From assembly GCA_019359615.1 (NCBI GenBank), contig JAHHHA010000010.1:105697-169696 (forward strand): a DNA stretch of 64,000 nt, written 5' to 3'. The stretch comes from Cyanosarcina radialis HA8281-LM2. Lineage in GTDB: Bacteria > Cyanobacteriota > Cyanobacteriia > Cyanobacteriales > CCAP-1448. The position numbers were made by a program, and so were the translations under genes. Shown in pieces: positions 55,172-64,000 of the stretch (its first letter is position 1; every line of letters starts with the position of its first letter). The notes under the pieces are model-generated. The model saw only the letters and a list, made by a program, of their open reading frames with translations, made no database searches and had not been told where the DNA came from.

Positions 55172-55212
55172 GTTTTTTTGACTTTTGACTTTTGACTTTT
55201 GACTTTTGACTT
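55172..55212. repeat. TTTTGAC heptamer repeat
   Basis: Five or so copies of TTTTGAC fill the gap between hmpD and hmpE; the same heptamer fills the gap hmpB-hmpC (58487-58510) and lies past hmpF (62607-62630, inverted). Confidence 0.85.
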
Positions 55213-55215
55213 GTT

Positions 55216-57822
55216 CTAGCCTTCCTCGACGCGGAAGCGTTCCACCGAAGTCAGTAATTCTTGGGCGACGCTCACTAGATCTTGCAGAGTTCCCGACACC
55301 CGCTGGGCTTCTTGAGAGGTAGTTTGAGCGGTGATTTCTACCGATTGCATCACTTGAGCTACAGTTTGAGATTGCTCGGTTTGTTCCACTGTATCGGCGG
55401 TAATCGATCGCACCAGCACGTCGATCCGATTCGACACTTGAATGATATCTTCGAGCGATCGCTTGGCTTGTTCTGCTAATTTCGTCCCTTCAATAACCTG
55501 CTGCGTTCCTTCTTCCATCGCTGTCATTACCGAGCCAGTATCGCTTTGAATTTGCCGGACGATGCCTTCAATTTCTTTCAGGGCTTTGGCCGATCTGTCG
55601 GCTAGCTGTCTGACTTCATCTGCCACGATCGCAAACCCGCGTCCGGCTTCTCCCGCCCGTGCCGCCTCAATACTGGCGTTCAGTGCCAGCATATTGGTGC
55701 GGGAGGCGATTTGGGAAACTACGGCAATAATCTTCGAGATTTCTTGGGAAGACTCGGCTAATCGCTTGACTTTTCGGGTTGTCTCTGCTACAGTTTCGCG
55801 GATTTCTAAAATCCCGGACACGGTTCTTTCCACGGCTTCGCCCCCTTTGAGCGCGGTTTCCGAGGCAGAACGAGCCACGGTTTCGGCTTCTTTAGCGCTA
55901 TCGGCTACCCGTTTGATCGAATCGGTGATCGCTTGTACCGAGTTGAGGGTGACGGCTAGTTCCTCTGCTTGCCTCAAGGCATCTCCCGACAGGTTGCGGG
56001 CGAACGATTCGCTAGCAGTAGATTCTTGGTTTACTTGCCGCGCTGCCACCTTCACCTGTTGCACGATTTGTCTGAGGTTTTGAATGGTCAAGTTGAAAGA
56101 ATCTGCTACTGCTCCTAACACGTCGGCGGTTACTTCTGCCTGCACCGTCAAATCTCCTCTCGCCGCCCCTTCCACGTCGTCGAGCATCCGAATCACTTGG
56201 CGCTGGAGGTCTTCTTTTTTCTGCTCTTCCTCTTGGGCTTTTCGTTGGGCTTCGCTAGTAATCGCCATCATTACCCCTGCCATTTGGTTGAACCGATTGG
56301 CTAGCCGCCCGAATTCATCTTCAGAGTAAACCGTGGCAGTCGTACTGAAGTTACCTTGAATGCCAGCCTCGATCTTGGCTTGCAATTCTTCAGTAGAGCG
56401 CTTGATTTGCCTAGCCGCAATCCTGCCTAAAAACCAGGTAGTGCCAAAAGTAGCCAGCCCAGCCACCAAGCTGACGATCGCATTATTGCCCAGTGGCTTC
56501 CAAGGATCTTTTTTGTTAGCTGGGTTAGTAGAGGCAATCAGCGTGGTAACGACTGCTACAGCGGCGGCTGAGGTAATCCCAGCCGCGATCGCCGTGTAGA
56601 GGTTTTTCTTCTGTAAGGGAGCCTTCTCATAGCTTTTGAGCCAAGTGGGAGCGGTTAGTGAGGTTGACGGCCTGTCGTTACTGACTGTAAAGCCCGTCAT
56701 CTGGTCTGAGAAGCTGCTCTTTCTCATCCCGCTGCTGTTGGTGACGGTAAACATATCTGGTTCGCCCGCCAGCATGGCGTTGCTCTCGCCGATCGAGGAT
56801 GGAGATGTCATTCCCGTATTCAAGCCGGAAAATTCAGGACTTTTTTCCGACTCGAAAGCATCTAAAAATCCGGTTTTCTCGCTTGGAGCCGGATCGTCTT
56901 GGCTGAAGGTATCGCCAATTTTGCCAGTGTCTTCAAAGGAATTAATATCTAGCTGCGGGTCGATATCGTCCAAACTTAAGCCTTCTGATGGAGTGCTGTC
57001 GATTTGGTTAGTACCAAAGACCAAAGTTTGCTTGTTATGAATTGAGGTTGGTTGCCGATCGTCGTTGGGGTAAAACTCTGTCTCCTCTTCGGGAGGGGTC
57101 AATTCCCCGTCGAATTCTTCTGCTGTGAAGGGGTCGATCGATCTCGTGCTGGGGGAACTAAATGGCGATTCGTCATCGGTCAAAAAATCATCGGGAATTT
57201 CTGAGTTCGAATCGACATCGGCTGATGAGGTATTCTTCAAGAACGTCCGTTCTGGCTCTTCATCGTCTAGGGGAAATCCCCCTTGGTTATTGGCAGAATC
57301 TGCCAGATCGTCGTCGAGATAATATTGCTGGGGACGATCGCTAAAAGGATTGGCAAAATCGTTATCGTCTGACGCTCTAGGAAAATCGATTTCCTCTACC
57401 TCTGAAGTCAGTCGATCGAATTGCTCTTCACCATCGAAATCCAGATGGCCGCTGGGATCTAAATTTTCTAGTTCTCTGCGCAGGTCGGCTGTTTGGGGTT
57501 CGGACAGATCGTCTTCTAGGGAGTAATTATCGGCTCGATCGGTTTCTGGGTTTTGGCGCAAATATTCCAAACCATTGTGGGCGTATTCAGTCACTTCTGG
57601 ATCGGAAGTAATTTGCAGCACCGACTCGTATTCCGCTCGCGCTACCTGATATTGGTGGAGACCGTAACAATAAATATGACCCCGCAACAAGCGAGTCGTC
57701 GGATTATTAGGGTCTTCTTCAACTAGACGATCGATAATCGCAGCAGCTTGTTCGTAGTTACCCTGGATGTAAGCTGTTTCCGCCTGTTGATATTCCTGAG
57801 CGTAATTTGTCCCTGATGCCAT
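55216..57822 (-). CDS. hmpD: Methyl-accepting chemotaxis protein HmpD / PilJ
   Basis: 868 residues: TPR-like N-terminus (about 1-100, [20 protein letters not shown]), long acidic region, two membrane helices (about 410-430 and 450-470), a HAMP domain ([20 protein letters not shown]) and the MCP signalling hairpin ([20 protein letters not shown] near 735). No GAF chromophore domain, unlike PixJ, so it is probably not a photoreceptor. Partner of HmpC and HmpE. Confidence 0.92.
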   Translation of the reverse strand: MASGTNYAQEYQQAETAYIQGNYEQAAAIIDRLVEEDPNNPTTRLLRGHIYCYGLHQYQVARAEYESVLQITSDPEVTEYAHNGLEYLRQNPETDRADNYSLEDDLSEPQTADLRRELENLDPSGHLDFDGEEQFDRLTSEVEEIDFPRASDDNDFANPFSDRPQQYYLDDDLADSANNQGGFPLDDEEPERTFLKNTSSADVDSNSEIPDDFLTDDESPFSSPSTRSIDPFTAEEFDGELTPPEEETEFYPNDDRQPTSIHNKQTLVFGTNQIDSTPSEGLSLDDIDPQLDINSFEDTGKIGDTFSQDDPAPSEKTGFLDAFESEKSPEFSGLNTGMTSPSSIGESNAMLAGEPDMFTVTNSSGMRKSSFSDQMTGFTVSNDRPSTSLTAPTWLKSYEKAPLQKKNLYTAIAAGITSAAAVAVVTTLIASTNPANKKDPWKPLGNNAIVSLVAGLATFGTTWFLGRIAARQIKRSTEELQAKIEAGIQGNFSTTATVYSEDEFGRLANRFNQMAGVMMAITSEAQRKAQEEEQKKEDLQRQVIRMLDDVEGAARGDLTVQAEVTADVLGAVADSFNLTIQNLRQIVQQVKVAARQVNQESTASESFARNLSGDALRQAEELAVTLNSVQAITDSIKRVADSAKEAETVARSASETALKGGEAVERTVSGILEIRETVAETTRKVKRLAESSQEISKIIAVVSQIASRTNMLALNASIEAARAGEAGRGFAIVADEVRQLADRSAKALKEIEGIVRQIQSDTGSVMTAMEEGTQQVIEGTKLAEQAKRSLEDIIQVSNRIDVLVRSITADTVEQTEQSQTVAQVMQSVEITAQTTSQEAQRVSGTLQDLVSVAQELLTSVERFRVEEG

Positions 57823-57917
57823 TTGCCTTTCCCCAATTTAACTAATAGCTGGTTGTACCTTTTTGACTCGAGCTCTACTCCTGGTTGCCTTTTCCTGCCA
57901 TCGATCGAGAATCGATC

Positions 57918-58448
57918 TCATGCCGCCCATCTGGCCGAGCGAATAATTGCTATTTGATCTAGCAACCTCAGATAATGGTTTTGCTCTTCGTCGATCGACC
58001 ATTCACCTCGCAATAAAGGTGCCATGCTATCGGAAACATTTGTTGGTACTTGCAATCGATTGAGATCGAGCCAGTCCATACCGACTATGCGCTCTACAGC
58101 TAATCCGATTACCGTTTCTTGATCTTCAACCACGATCGTCGGAATTTCCGGTCGATCTGTACTTAAAAATACAGGATCTCCTAAAAATTGACCTAGATCT
58201 GCAATCCAAATCACTTGTCCTCGCCAGTTTAGTGTACCCAAAAGCAGGGGAGAAGTATTAGGGATGCAGGTAATTCGTTCTGGCGATGCCGAAATTACCT
58301 CTCGAATTCCAGTAGCTGGCAGGGCAAATTCGTTTTCGGCTGGCACGAAGAACCGCAAATGTAACTCGCCTTCGGGGCTTTCTAAAGTATGAAATTCTGG
58401 CGATCCATCTGGCTCTTGGCCAGCTAACAAATCGAGATTGTTAACCAT
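57918..58448 (-). CDS. hmpC: CheW-like coupling protein HmpC
   Basis: 176 residues with a CheW domain (LRFFVPAENEFALPATGIRE, GTLNWRGQVIWIADLGQFLG, VIGLAVERIVGMDWL). It links the MCP HmpD to the kinase HmpE. In the order pilG-H-I-J-L. Confidence 0.92.
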   Translation of the reverse strand: MVNNLDLLAGQEPDGSPEFHTLESPEGELHLRFFVPAENEFALPATGIREVISASPERITCIPNTSPLLLGTLNWRGQVIWIADLGQFLGDPVFLSTDRPEIPTIVVEDQETVIGLAVERIVGMDWLDLNRLQVPTNVSDSMAPLLRGEWSIDEEQNHYLRLLDQIAIIRSARWAA

Positions 58449-58520
58449 CTTCTTTATCCATTATCAGTTGCTAGTCGCTCGTGGCTTTTTGACTTTTGAC
58501 TTTTGACTTGTCTGTCTTTC

Positions 58521-58886
58521 TTACCCTCGCAATAGCTGTTTCACCGTACCGATCAAATCTTTAGGCTGGAAGGGTTTGGCGATGTAGGCATCCGCTCCTT
58601 GTTTCATCCCCCAATAGCGATCGAATTCTTCACCTTTAGAAGAACACATGACTACTGGAACGTTTTGGGTTTGAGGGTCTGATTTCAGGCGGCGACAAAC
58701 TTCATACCCATTCATCCGGGGCATAACGATATCTAAAACTACTAAATCCGGGCAAGCGCTAACGATGTGTTCTAAAGCTTCAACTCCATCGGTGGCCTCG
58801 GCAACATCTAACCCACTTTTTTGCAGTAGCTCTTTAATGGCTTCTCTTTGGGCGGGACTATCTTCCACGACTAAAACTGTACTCAT
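58521..58886 (-). CDS. hmpB: CheY-like response regulator HmpB / PilH
   Basis: 121-residue stand-alone receiver: TVLVVEDSPAQREAIKELL, phospho-Asp in LVVLDIVMPRMNGYEV, Lys in DAYIAKPFQPKDL. No output domain, so it acts by protein contact. Start ATG 58886. Confidence 0.93.
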   Translation of the reverse strand: MSTVLVVEDSPAQREAIKELLQKSGLDVAEATDGVEALEHIVSACPDLVVLDIVMPRMNGYEVCRRLKSDPQTQNVPVVMCSSKGEEFDRYWGMKQGADAYIAKPFQPKDLIGTVKQLLRG

Positions 58887-59104
58887 AACTCCTTACCTCA
58901 AAGGCCTCCTCCAGCCTGATGTCAAATGTTACTATAAGAGACTTGCTGCTATGCGTAACTCATATAAACTTTTAAGTCTTATCGGTGATTATAAGCTGCT
59001 CGACATTTAACGAAGCATATTTTTATTGAGGAGTTCAGAAGCTTTGGAAGTGTTGAGTGTTGAGTTAAAAATTCTCCCCATCTCCCCCTCTCCCCATCTC
59101 CCCC

Positions 59105-60370
59105 TCACTCCCTGGCCGAACGATTGGCTTTCAAACCCAAACGATCGCGCCATATATATCTTTCCACCAGCATCAATAACTCGTTTTCGGTAAATGGTTT
59201 GGTCAGGTAGTCGGTCGATCTCACCATTCTGGCTTTTACCCGATCGATAAATCCATCTTTAGCCGTCAGCATGACGATCGGTGTTTGCCGGAAAGCCGTA
59301 GATTGCCGAAGCATAGCACAAACTTCGTATCCATCTAGTTCTGGCATGGTTAGATCGCAAAGGATCAAATCGGGTTTAAGCTTAAATACTAAACTAAGTG
59401 CTTCTAAAGGATTGTTAATAAGCGTAACTTTATAACCACTCTGACTCAATATATACTCGACTGCCTTACCGATCGACGCATCATCCTCAATGCAAACTAC
59501 GTGGGCTGAGGCAGGGGATGAGTAGCTCTCTCCTTTGTGAGTCCCAGCAACAGCTTCTTGGCGCTCTGGGCATAGCATTTGCACCCAGCCTTTTTGGATG
59601 TATGGATAGATGGCCTTGGTTACCGATACCAAATCCCGATGGAGATAGCGGCTCAACTGACGCAATGACTTACTCCCGTCAGCCAAATTCTCTAACACTT
59701 GGAAAGCATTCAGGGGCAAAGACGCACTCAAGCGAGTTGGATCGACGATCGCTGGTCTTTGATGGGGAGAATAAATATGAGGATGAAACTGCTTCCACTC
59801 TTGGATCTGCTTCACGATCTTGGTGGCTAACGGCCCGATTTCCCAAGTGTTTAATTGGGGAGATAGCCCCGGGCCAGTAACAAATCGAAAACAGCCTTGA
59901 TGCAGGCTCAACAGGTCGAATAGGGTTTCCGACACCATGCCGTAAATGATACTGCGCACTTGGGCGGGTGTCAGGACGTGGGTTTCTAGTAAAGCCCATA
60001 GATAGCCGTACTCAGGGGCATTAGCGGCAGCGGTGGGATTCGTCTGGAGTTGGTCTAAAGCCGTTTCCACTTGATAGCGATGCAAATAGTCTCGCAAGCG
60101 CGATAAACTACCATCTCGCTCGGCAGCATAGACGATCTGACCGTTGAGGCAAAAGACAAACCAAAAATTGTCTTCTAAGTTAGATTTGGGTTCGAGCGAG
60201 GAGCTACCAGCAGCCATTTGGTAAGGTGTAGTGCTGGTTCTCAACCCATTGACGATCGCGCCATTGCTGGCATAACTGTAAGCTTCGATCGACAATTCTC
60301 CCGTGCGCTGACCGAGTTCGATCAGTTGCAAGATACTGCGAATATCAATTTCATTCAATGTTCCTTGCAT
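59105..60370 (-). CDS. hmpA: PatA-like response regulator HmpA / PilG
   Basis: 421 residues from ATG 60370: N-terminal PATAN/DUF4388-like domain (MQGTLNEIDIRSILQLIELG, the family opening), a central region (LADGSKSLRQLSRYLHRDLV), and a C-terminal receiver (VVCIEDDASIGKAVEYIL, LILCDLTMPELDGYEV, TDYLTKPFTENE). A GTG at 60409 is possible but has its purine tract too close. First gene of the leftward operon hmpA-B-C-D-E. Confidence 0.92.
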   Translation of the reverse strand: MQGTLNEIDIRSILQLIELGQRTGELSIEAYSYASNGAIVNGLRTSTTPYQMAAGSSSLEPKSNLEDNFWFVFCLNGQIVYAAERDGSLSRLRDYLHRYQVETALDQLQTNPTAAANAPEYGYLWALLETHVLTPAQVRSIIYGMVSETLFDLLSLHQGCFRFVTGPGLSPQLNTWEIGPLATKIVKQIQEWKQFHPHIYSPHQRPAIVDPTRLSASLPLNAFQVLENLADGSKSLRQLSRYLHRDLVSVTKAIYPYIQKGWVQMLCPERQEAVAGTHKGESYSSPASAHVVCIEDDASIGKAVEYILSQSGYKVTLINNPLEALSLVFKLKPDLILCDLTMPELDGYEVCAMLRQSTAFRQTPIVMLTAKDGFIDRVKARMVRSTDYLTKPFTENELLMLVERYIWRDRLGLKANRSARE

Positions 60371-60409
60371 ATTTTTGCCTACGGCGGTTCCTAATCTGAC
60401 ATAAACCAC

Positions 60410-60895
60410 TCCTTGTTACTCATGAGGTAAGATGTTGGCAAGGTGGCGGCGCTCTCTAAGTTAATTTTGCCCATTTTCGTAGCCTTTCGACACATTCAGG
60501 TCTAGATGTGCTGCAATCGACTACTAACTAGGGTTGCAATCGCGGTGGCGGCTCGATCGATTGGTAGCCAAGAGTCACCACAGCAATGGTAAATTAGGTA
60601 GTGATGACACCAAAAGCAAGCTAAAACTGTAAACTAGGGTTTCAATTAAAATAATAAACACTAAAATTCCCATATATTTGGTTAAACTTCACTCTAGGTA
60701 AGATGGCAGAAGTGTAAGAGCAAGAGCGCGAGCGCTAGCCGAGATCGCCAAAACAAATCGCCCAAGGAACAACTTTTGGCTGTAGCCCTCAAATTTCACC
60801 ACTCTGTTAGGGAACTCTGTTTATATAACGAACACTGGCTCGAAGAATGACGAGAACGCTTTCGGTGACAAAAGACATCAAGAGGACAATCAGTT
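60410..60895. promoter_or_regulatory. Divergent hmpA / hmpF intergenic region
   Basis: 486 bp without a convincing reading frame. Shared upstream region of the two motility transcripts, so it should carry both promoters. I cannot identify a clear -10/-35 or sigma-factor box. Confidence 0.55.
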
Positions 60896-62605
60896 GTGCT
60901 GTATTTAGCAGAAGTACAAAAGCAGTCTAAAAGTTTTATCGGTGGCATTAAAACCGAACTCAAACTGCTGGCTTTTCAGCGAAACGACCAGAATTGGGCA
61001 GCAGTGCCAAACGAAGAAACCATCGCTGCCGAAGAAGCCAATAACTTCAACGCTGGGGTTTTGGTTTTGGTCGATTTGGGCGTGAACCGACAAGTCCAGA
61101 AGCCACCGGAAGTAGCAGGCCGTCAGCTAGCCAATATTTTGCAGAATTTTACCCGACTGCTGGAAAAGTCGAAGAACCAAGAAGAAGAAATCGAACAGTG
61201 GCGGCAATCGCTGACCTATCAAAGCCAGGAGTTGCATCGGCGCGAGATGGAAATCGAAGCGCAGCTAGAGCAGATGCAGCAAGTAGAGTCGGAGTTTGAA
61301 CGTTTAGAACAGCAACGTCAAGAAATCGATCGCCAATTGCAAGATCTCGATCGCTCTTGGGAACGCTTGCAGGAGCAACAGTCGCGACAAACCGCAGGCA
61401 TAGATAAAGAACAGGTATCTGGCATTCAGGAACTAGTTAACCGTCTAGCAGCGGCAATCGCTCACCCCGATTTAGCCTTAGAGCAGCTAAATGCCGCCTG
61501 GGAAATGCTCGATTCTCAGCAAGTTGGATTAGACGAGCAGTGGCGCAAACTAGAGTCTGAAAGAACTGTTGCCCAACAGATGCAATCTGAAGTCGCCAGC
61601 GAAACCGAAAGCCTGCAACACCTCAAACAGGAATGGCAGCAAGCGCAAACGTTTTTAGAACAGGCTCAGACGGAGTTGAAAGTCCAGCACAAGGCGTTGG
61701 AAATCAAGCAAGAAGCAGCCCAAGTCCTAAGCCTGCAATTTCAAAGCCAAGAAGACGCTTACCAGCAAATTTATCGTCTGGCTACTGGTTCGGATTACGT
61801 CGATCTAGGTCAAAAAGTCGATCTGCAAGCTTTGATGCAATCGCTGGAAACCATGCAATTACCAGAACTCCAGGAAACAGTCCGGGAGTTAGAAACCGAT
61901 CTCGAAAGAGTCAAAAGCTTCGTTAACGCTCAGGAAGAAGAGCTAAATATGCAGCTTGAGACGATCCAAGAGATGAAAAATCGGATCGAACAAGCTAACG
62001 AATTCGATCGCATGAGCCTGGAAGGCGAACTAGGAGACGAGCAAGATCGCTACGAGATGTTAGATGAAACTTTAGTCGGTCAGCGGCGAAATTTACGCGA
62101 AAGAGAAGAAATTTTAAAATACCACTTACAAGTTTTGAACCGCCGCCAAGGCATTGCCAGTACAGATGGCGATCGTCAGGGTGAATTGCAACTAGTTCTC
62201 AGGCAAATGGACGGACAAAGGCAGCAACTCCAAAGCGAGATCCAAAGGCTAGAAAGTCAGATCGAGCAAATGCGATCGACAATTCAGCAAACCCAATCGG
62301 TGGTAGAACGTCAAGCCAGCGAGCAGCAAAACAAGCAAAAAGAATGGCAAGGCCGAGAGCAGCAGTTACTAGATTCCAAAGCATCCCTGGTAGACCTGTC
62401 GAGCCAAGTCAATCTCTATGAACAGAACCTTCAGCCCCAACAAAATTTCATCAACGATCTGCGGCAGAAATTAGAAGGAATTAGAGAATATTGCCATCAC
62501 GCCGGAGCTAGCAGCGATTCTCAATTGAAAGCTGTAGGAGAACTCCAGCAAATACTCAATGGTATGATAGAAGCGGAAGCTCCCCATCAGGTGACAAGCT
62601 ATTAA
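60896..62605 (+). CDS. hmpF: Pilus motility taxis protein HmpF
   Basis: 569 residues. About 90 N-terminal residues (MLYLAEVQKQSKSFIGGIKT, then LKLLAFQRNDQNWAAVPNEE) form the conserved HmpF head, followed by a coiled coil of about 450 residues rich in Gln and Glu (EAQLEQMQQVESEFERLEQQ and others) and a short conserved end (LEGIREYCHHAGASSDSQ). In Nostoc it is essential for type IV pilus extension and localises to the leading poles. GTG start 60896. Divergent from hmpA, consistent with co-regulation. Confidence 0.93.
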   Translation: MLYLAEVQKQSKSFIGGIKTELKLLAFQRNDQNWAAVPNEETIAAEEANNFNAGVLVLVDLGVNRQVQKPPEVAGRQLANILQNFTRLLEKSKNQEEEIEQWRQSLTYQSQELHRREMEIEAQLEQMQQVESEFERLEQQRQEIDRQLQDLDRSWERLQEQQSRQTAGIDKEQVSGIQELVNRLAAAIAHPDLALEQLNAAWEMLDSQQVGLDEQWRKLESERTVAQQMQSEVASETESLQHLKQEWQQAQTFLEQAQTELKVQHKALEIKQEAAQVLSLQFQSQEDAYQQIYRLATGSDYVDLGQKVDLQALMQSLETMQLPELQETVRELETDLERVKSFVNAQEEELNMQLETIQEMKNRIEQANEFDRMSLEGELGDEQDRYEMLDETLVGQRRNLREREEILKYHLQVLNRRQGIASTDGDRQGELQLVLRQMDGQRQQLQSEIQRLESQIEQMRSTIQQTQSVVERQASEQQNKQKEWQGREQQLLDSKASLVDLSSQVNLYEQNLQPQQNFINDLRQKLEGIREYCHHAGASSDSQLKAVGELQQILNGMIEAEAPHQVTSY

Positions 62606-62606
62606 C

Positions 62607-62672
62607 AAGTCAAAAGTCAAAAGTCAAAAAGGTCAGCGGTAGGTTGGGTTGAACGCAGTAAAACCCAACAAT
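62607..62672. repeat. AGTCAAA heptamers and TAGGTTGGGTT repeat
   Basis: Three GTCAAAA heptamers just past the hmpF stop, then GGTAGGTTGGGTTGAACGCA with AAACCCAACA. Both families occur elsewhere in the window. Confidence 0.7.
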
Positions 62673-62804
62673 GCCAGCACTCCGATCCTCAGTGAGGATA
62701 GTTATACCATTTTGGATTTTGGATTTCGGATTTTGGATTGCGAATAGGCTTCTGGAGTCTATGTTTGGCGAAGCCATCTGCCCAGTTCTTTCTTTAAATT
62801 GGTA

Positions 62805-63803
62805 TTATTTCCGAAAGCAGATCCAGTCGTCTGTAACTTCAGCGTAGAACCCTTGAGGAAAGGTAGAAGTACGATCGCCCTTAGCGGCTGTAATTAAAGC
62901 TGTTAATTGTTCGATTTGCTCGAAGTTAGGGGCAATGGCGATCGCATCTCGGACGAATTGCCGCACAACTCGCCGCTGGATAGCTAGCGGTGCTTGACGC
63001 AAGATGGTGCGATCGACCCGATCGATTCCAGACTCCGATTTAGAAAAGACCGATTGACACCAATGGCGAGTAACTTCTTCGAGATATTCGACTTCGGTTC
63101 TTAAGATTTCGGCAGTTTGAGCTAAGGCGGTTTCAACTTGAGGGTTAAAGCGATCTTGCAAGTACGGAATTAGTTCTTGGCGAATGCGGTTGCGGGCGTA
63201 TTTTAGATCTCGATTGTAAGCATCTTCCCAAATCGGCAAGTTTAATTCTTGGCAAAACTGATAAGTTTCAGCGCGACTGACTTCTAGCAGTGGGCGTACT
63301 AGTTGGATATCGGGTGCGATCTCTCTGCGCCAACTTAAAGCTGGCAGCCCGTCAGTACCAGAGCCTCGGATTAGGTTGTAAAGTAAAGTTTCGGCGCGAT
63401 CGCTTTTGGTATGACCTGTAACTAGGTATTGATAAGCATGATTTCGAGCGATTTCGATCAGAGCTTGATAGCGCCACTCTCTAGCTGCGGCTTCGCTTTG
63501 AGCGATCGCCTCTTTTGCTGTTTGCAGGTAAAAAGGTAAATTCCAAGTGCGAGCGATTATCTCGACATGAGTGGCAATGCCGACATCTTGGGGCCAGCAA
63601 TGATCTGTATGAGCGATCGCTAACTCCCAACTCCACTTAGGTTGCAAATCTAACAGTAATTGGGCTAAACATAGAGAATCTTGCCCGCCCGATACGGCGA
63701 TTAAGAGCCGCTGGTGTTTGGGCAATAAATGGCGCGATCTCAGGGTGCGATGCACTCTGGCATGAAGAGAAGTCCAAGCGGGGGAATAGGGTGCGAGCGA
63801 CAA
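62805..63803 (-). CDS. tilS: tRNA(Ile)-lysidine synthetase
   Basis: Makes lysidine at C34 of tRNA-Ile(CAU), so the tRNA reads AUA. PP-loop ATPase motif LIAVSGGQDSLCLAQLLLDL at about residue 35-55, then AIAHTDHCW, and the conserved RNRIRQELIPYLQDRFNPQV. From TTG 63803 it has 332 residues. A TTG at 63833 is open in frame (342 residues) but lies in the U-rich part of the rRNA terminator. The C-terminal TilS domain found in longer enzymes is reduced, as in most cyanobacteria. Confidence 0.9.
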   Translation of the reverse strand: MSLAPYSPAWTSLHARVHRTLRSRHLLPKHQRLLIAVSGGQDSLCLAQLLLDLQPKWSWELAIAHTDHCWPQDVGIATHVEIIARTWNLPFYLQTAKEAIAQSEAAAREWRYQALIEIARNHAYQYLVTGHTKSDRAETLLYNLIRGSGTDGLPALSWRREIAPDIQLVRPLLEVSRAETYQFCQELNLPIWEDAYNRDLKYARNRIRQELIPYLQDRFNPQVETALAQTAEILRTEVEYLEEVTRHWCQSVFSKSESGIDRVDRTILRQAPLAIQRRVVRQFVRDAIAIAPNFEQIEQLTALITAAKGDRTSTFPQGFYAEVTDDWICFRK

Positions 63804-63824
63804 AATCGTGCCAAATCCCGTATA

Positions 63825-63866
63825 AAAAAGCAAAACAGCCCTTCTAAATAGAAAGGCTGTTTAGTT
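63825..63866 (-). terminator. rRNA operon terminator
   Basis: On the minus strand a 13-pair stem (AACAGCCTTTCTA / TAGAAGGGCTGTT, with one mispair) is followed by TTTTGCTTTTTT, a standard intrinsic terminator. It lies just past the 5S rRNA and ends in the tilS start region. Confidence 0.85.
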
Positions 63867-63879
63867 TAAACAATAAGCC

Positions 63880-63995
63880 TGGCGAGGAGCTATTGTCCCA
63901 GGAAGCAACCCTCCAAGTATCTTCGCCGCTACCGCGTTTCACCGCCGAGTTCGGGATGGAGTCGGCGTGGGGCCGCAGTGCTAACCACACCAAGC
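63880..63995 (-). rRNA. rrf: 5S ribosomal RNA
   Basis: Minus-strand 116 bases: helix I GCTTGGTG/CGCCAGGC, loop C segment CCATCCCGAACTCGG, GTGAAACGC and GAAGATACTTGGAGGGTTGC. The gene reads leftward and is the 3' end of an rRNA operon whose other genes lie right of the window. Ends are set by helix I pairing, within one or two bases. Confidence 0.95.
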
Positions 63996-64000
63996 AAGAG

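Noticed and set aside
51824..57344. Many plus-strand frames opposite hmpE and hmpD
   Set aside because: They mirror the codon bias of the long chemotaxis genes and have no domain-like content.
63803..63833. Ten-residue N-terminal extension of TilS from TTG 63833
   Set aside because: It would start in the U-rich end of the rRNA terminator; the conserved family begins well inside.

Overview
The window comes from a cyanobacterial chromosome, probably a filamentous, gliding species. Evidence: PSII genes psbB and psbT, PSI gene psaK, NDH-1 genes ndhB, ndhF3 and ndhD3, the CO2-uptake gene chpY/cupA, many GCGATCGC (HIP1) octamers, and a complete pilus-chemotaxis locus of the hmp type. Short tandem repeats (GGGGAGAT octamers, TTCTGAAC-like units, TTTTGAC heptamers) fill gaps between genes and also run into several genes.

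Layout. 0.2-8.8 kb: folE, trpF, psaK, then a leftward run of ndhB, nrdR, psbT and psbB, a relict IS605-type end, a conserved hypothetical gene and an MlaE-type permease. 8.9-16.8 kb: ahcY, a DedA protein, a large NERD-helicase-pentapeptide fusion, tldD, a nucleoside phosphorylase-like gene and a decayed toxin-antitoxin pair. 16.9-24.5 kb: a beheaded SDR gene, a CmpR/NdhR-type LysR regulator and, divergent from it, the inducible CO2-uptake operon ndhF3 - Tat-signal beta-carbonic anhydrase - ndhD3 - chpY. 24.6-27.7 kb: a ParDE pair, a duplicated chpY tail, a trypsin-WD40 protein and a cluster of REP palindromes with one full IS200-like (RAYT) transposase element and one deleted, non-autonomous copy. 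27.8-33.8 kb: a DUF3326 gene with a coupled small partner, an fmdB/fmdA formamidase pair divergent from an AmiS/UreI channel gene with a canonical NtcA promoter, and guaA. 34-37.3 kb: cbiD, tRNA-Arg(UCU) and a small integrase-bearing element inserted in that tRNA. 37.4-50.5 kb: icd, a LuxR-type response regulator, a remnant junction, a CDF transporter, an ABC-2 exporter (ATPase plus two paralogous permeases), an FAD oxidase, a DUF1272 gene and an EamA transporter. 50.6-51.7 kb: gene remnants and two nested MITE-like elements. 51.7-62.6 kb: the hmp locus (A to E leftward, F divergent). 62.8-64 kb: tilS and the 5S rRNA end of an rRNA operon.

Two themes stand out. First, physiology linked by position: carbon uptake (regulator, NDH-1MS subunits, carbonic anhydrase, ChpY), amide-nitrogen use (channel, formamidase, NtcA box) and twitching or hormogonium motility (hmpA-F). 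Second, active small-scale genome remodelling: octamer repeats inside trpF, cbiD, the helicase and DUF3326; duplicated 3' gene ends (chpY, guaA); truncated genes (VOC, vapC, two SDRs, a kinase start); REP/RAYT units; nested MITEs with an empty site visible elsewhere in the window; and a tRNA-integrated mini-element. No CRISPR array was seen.
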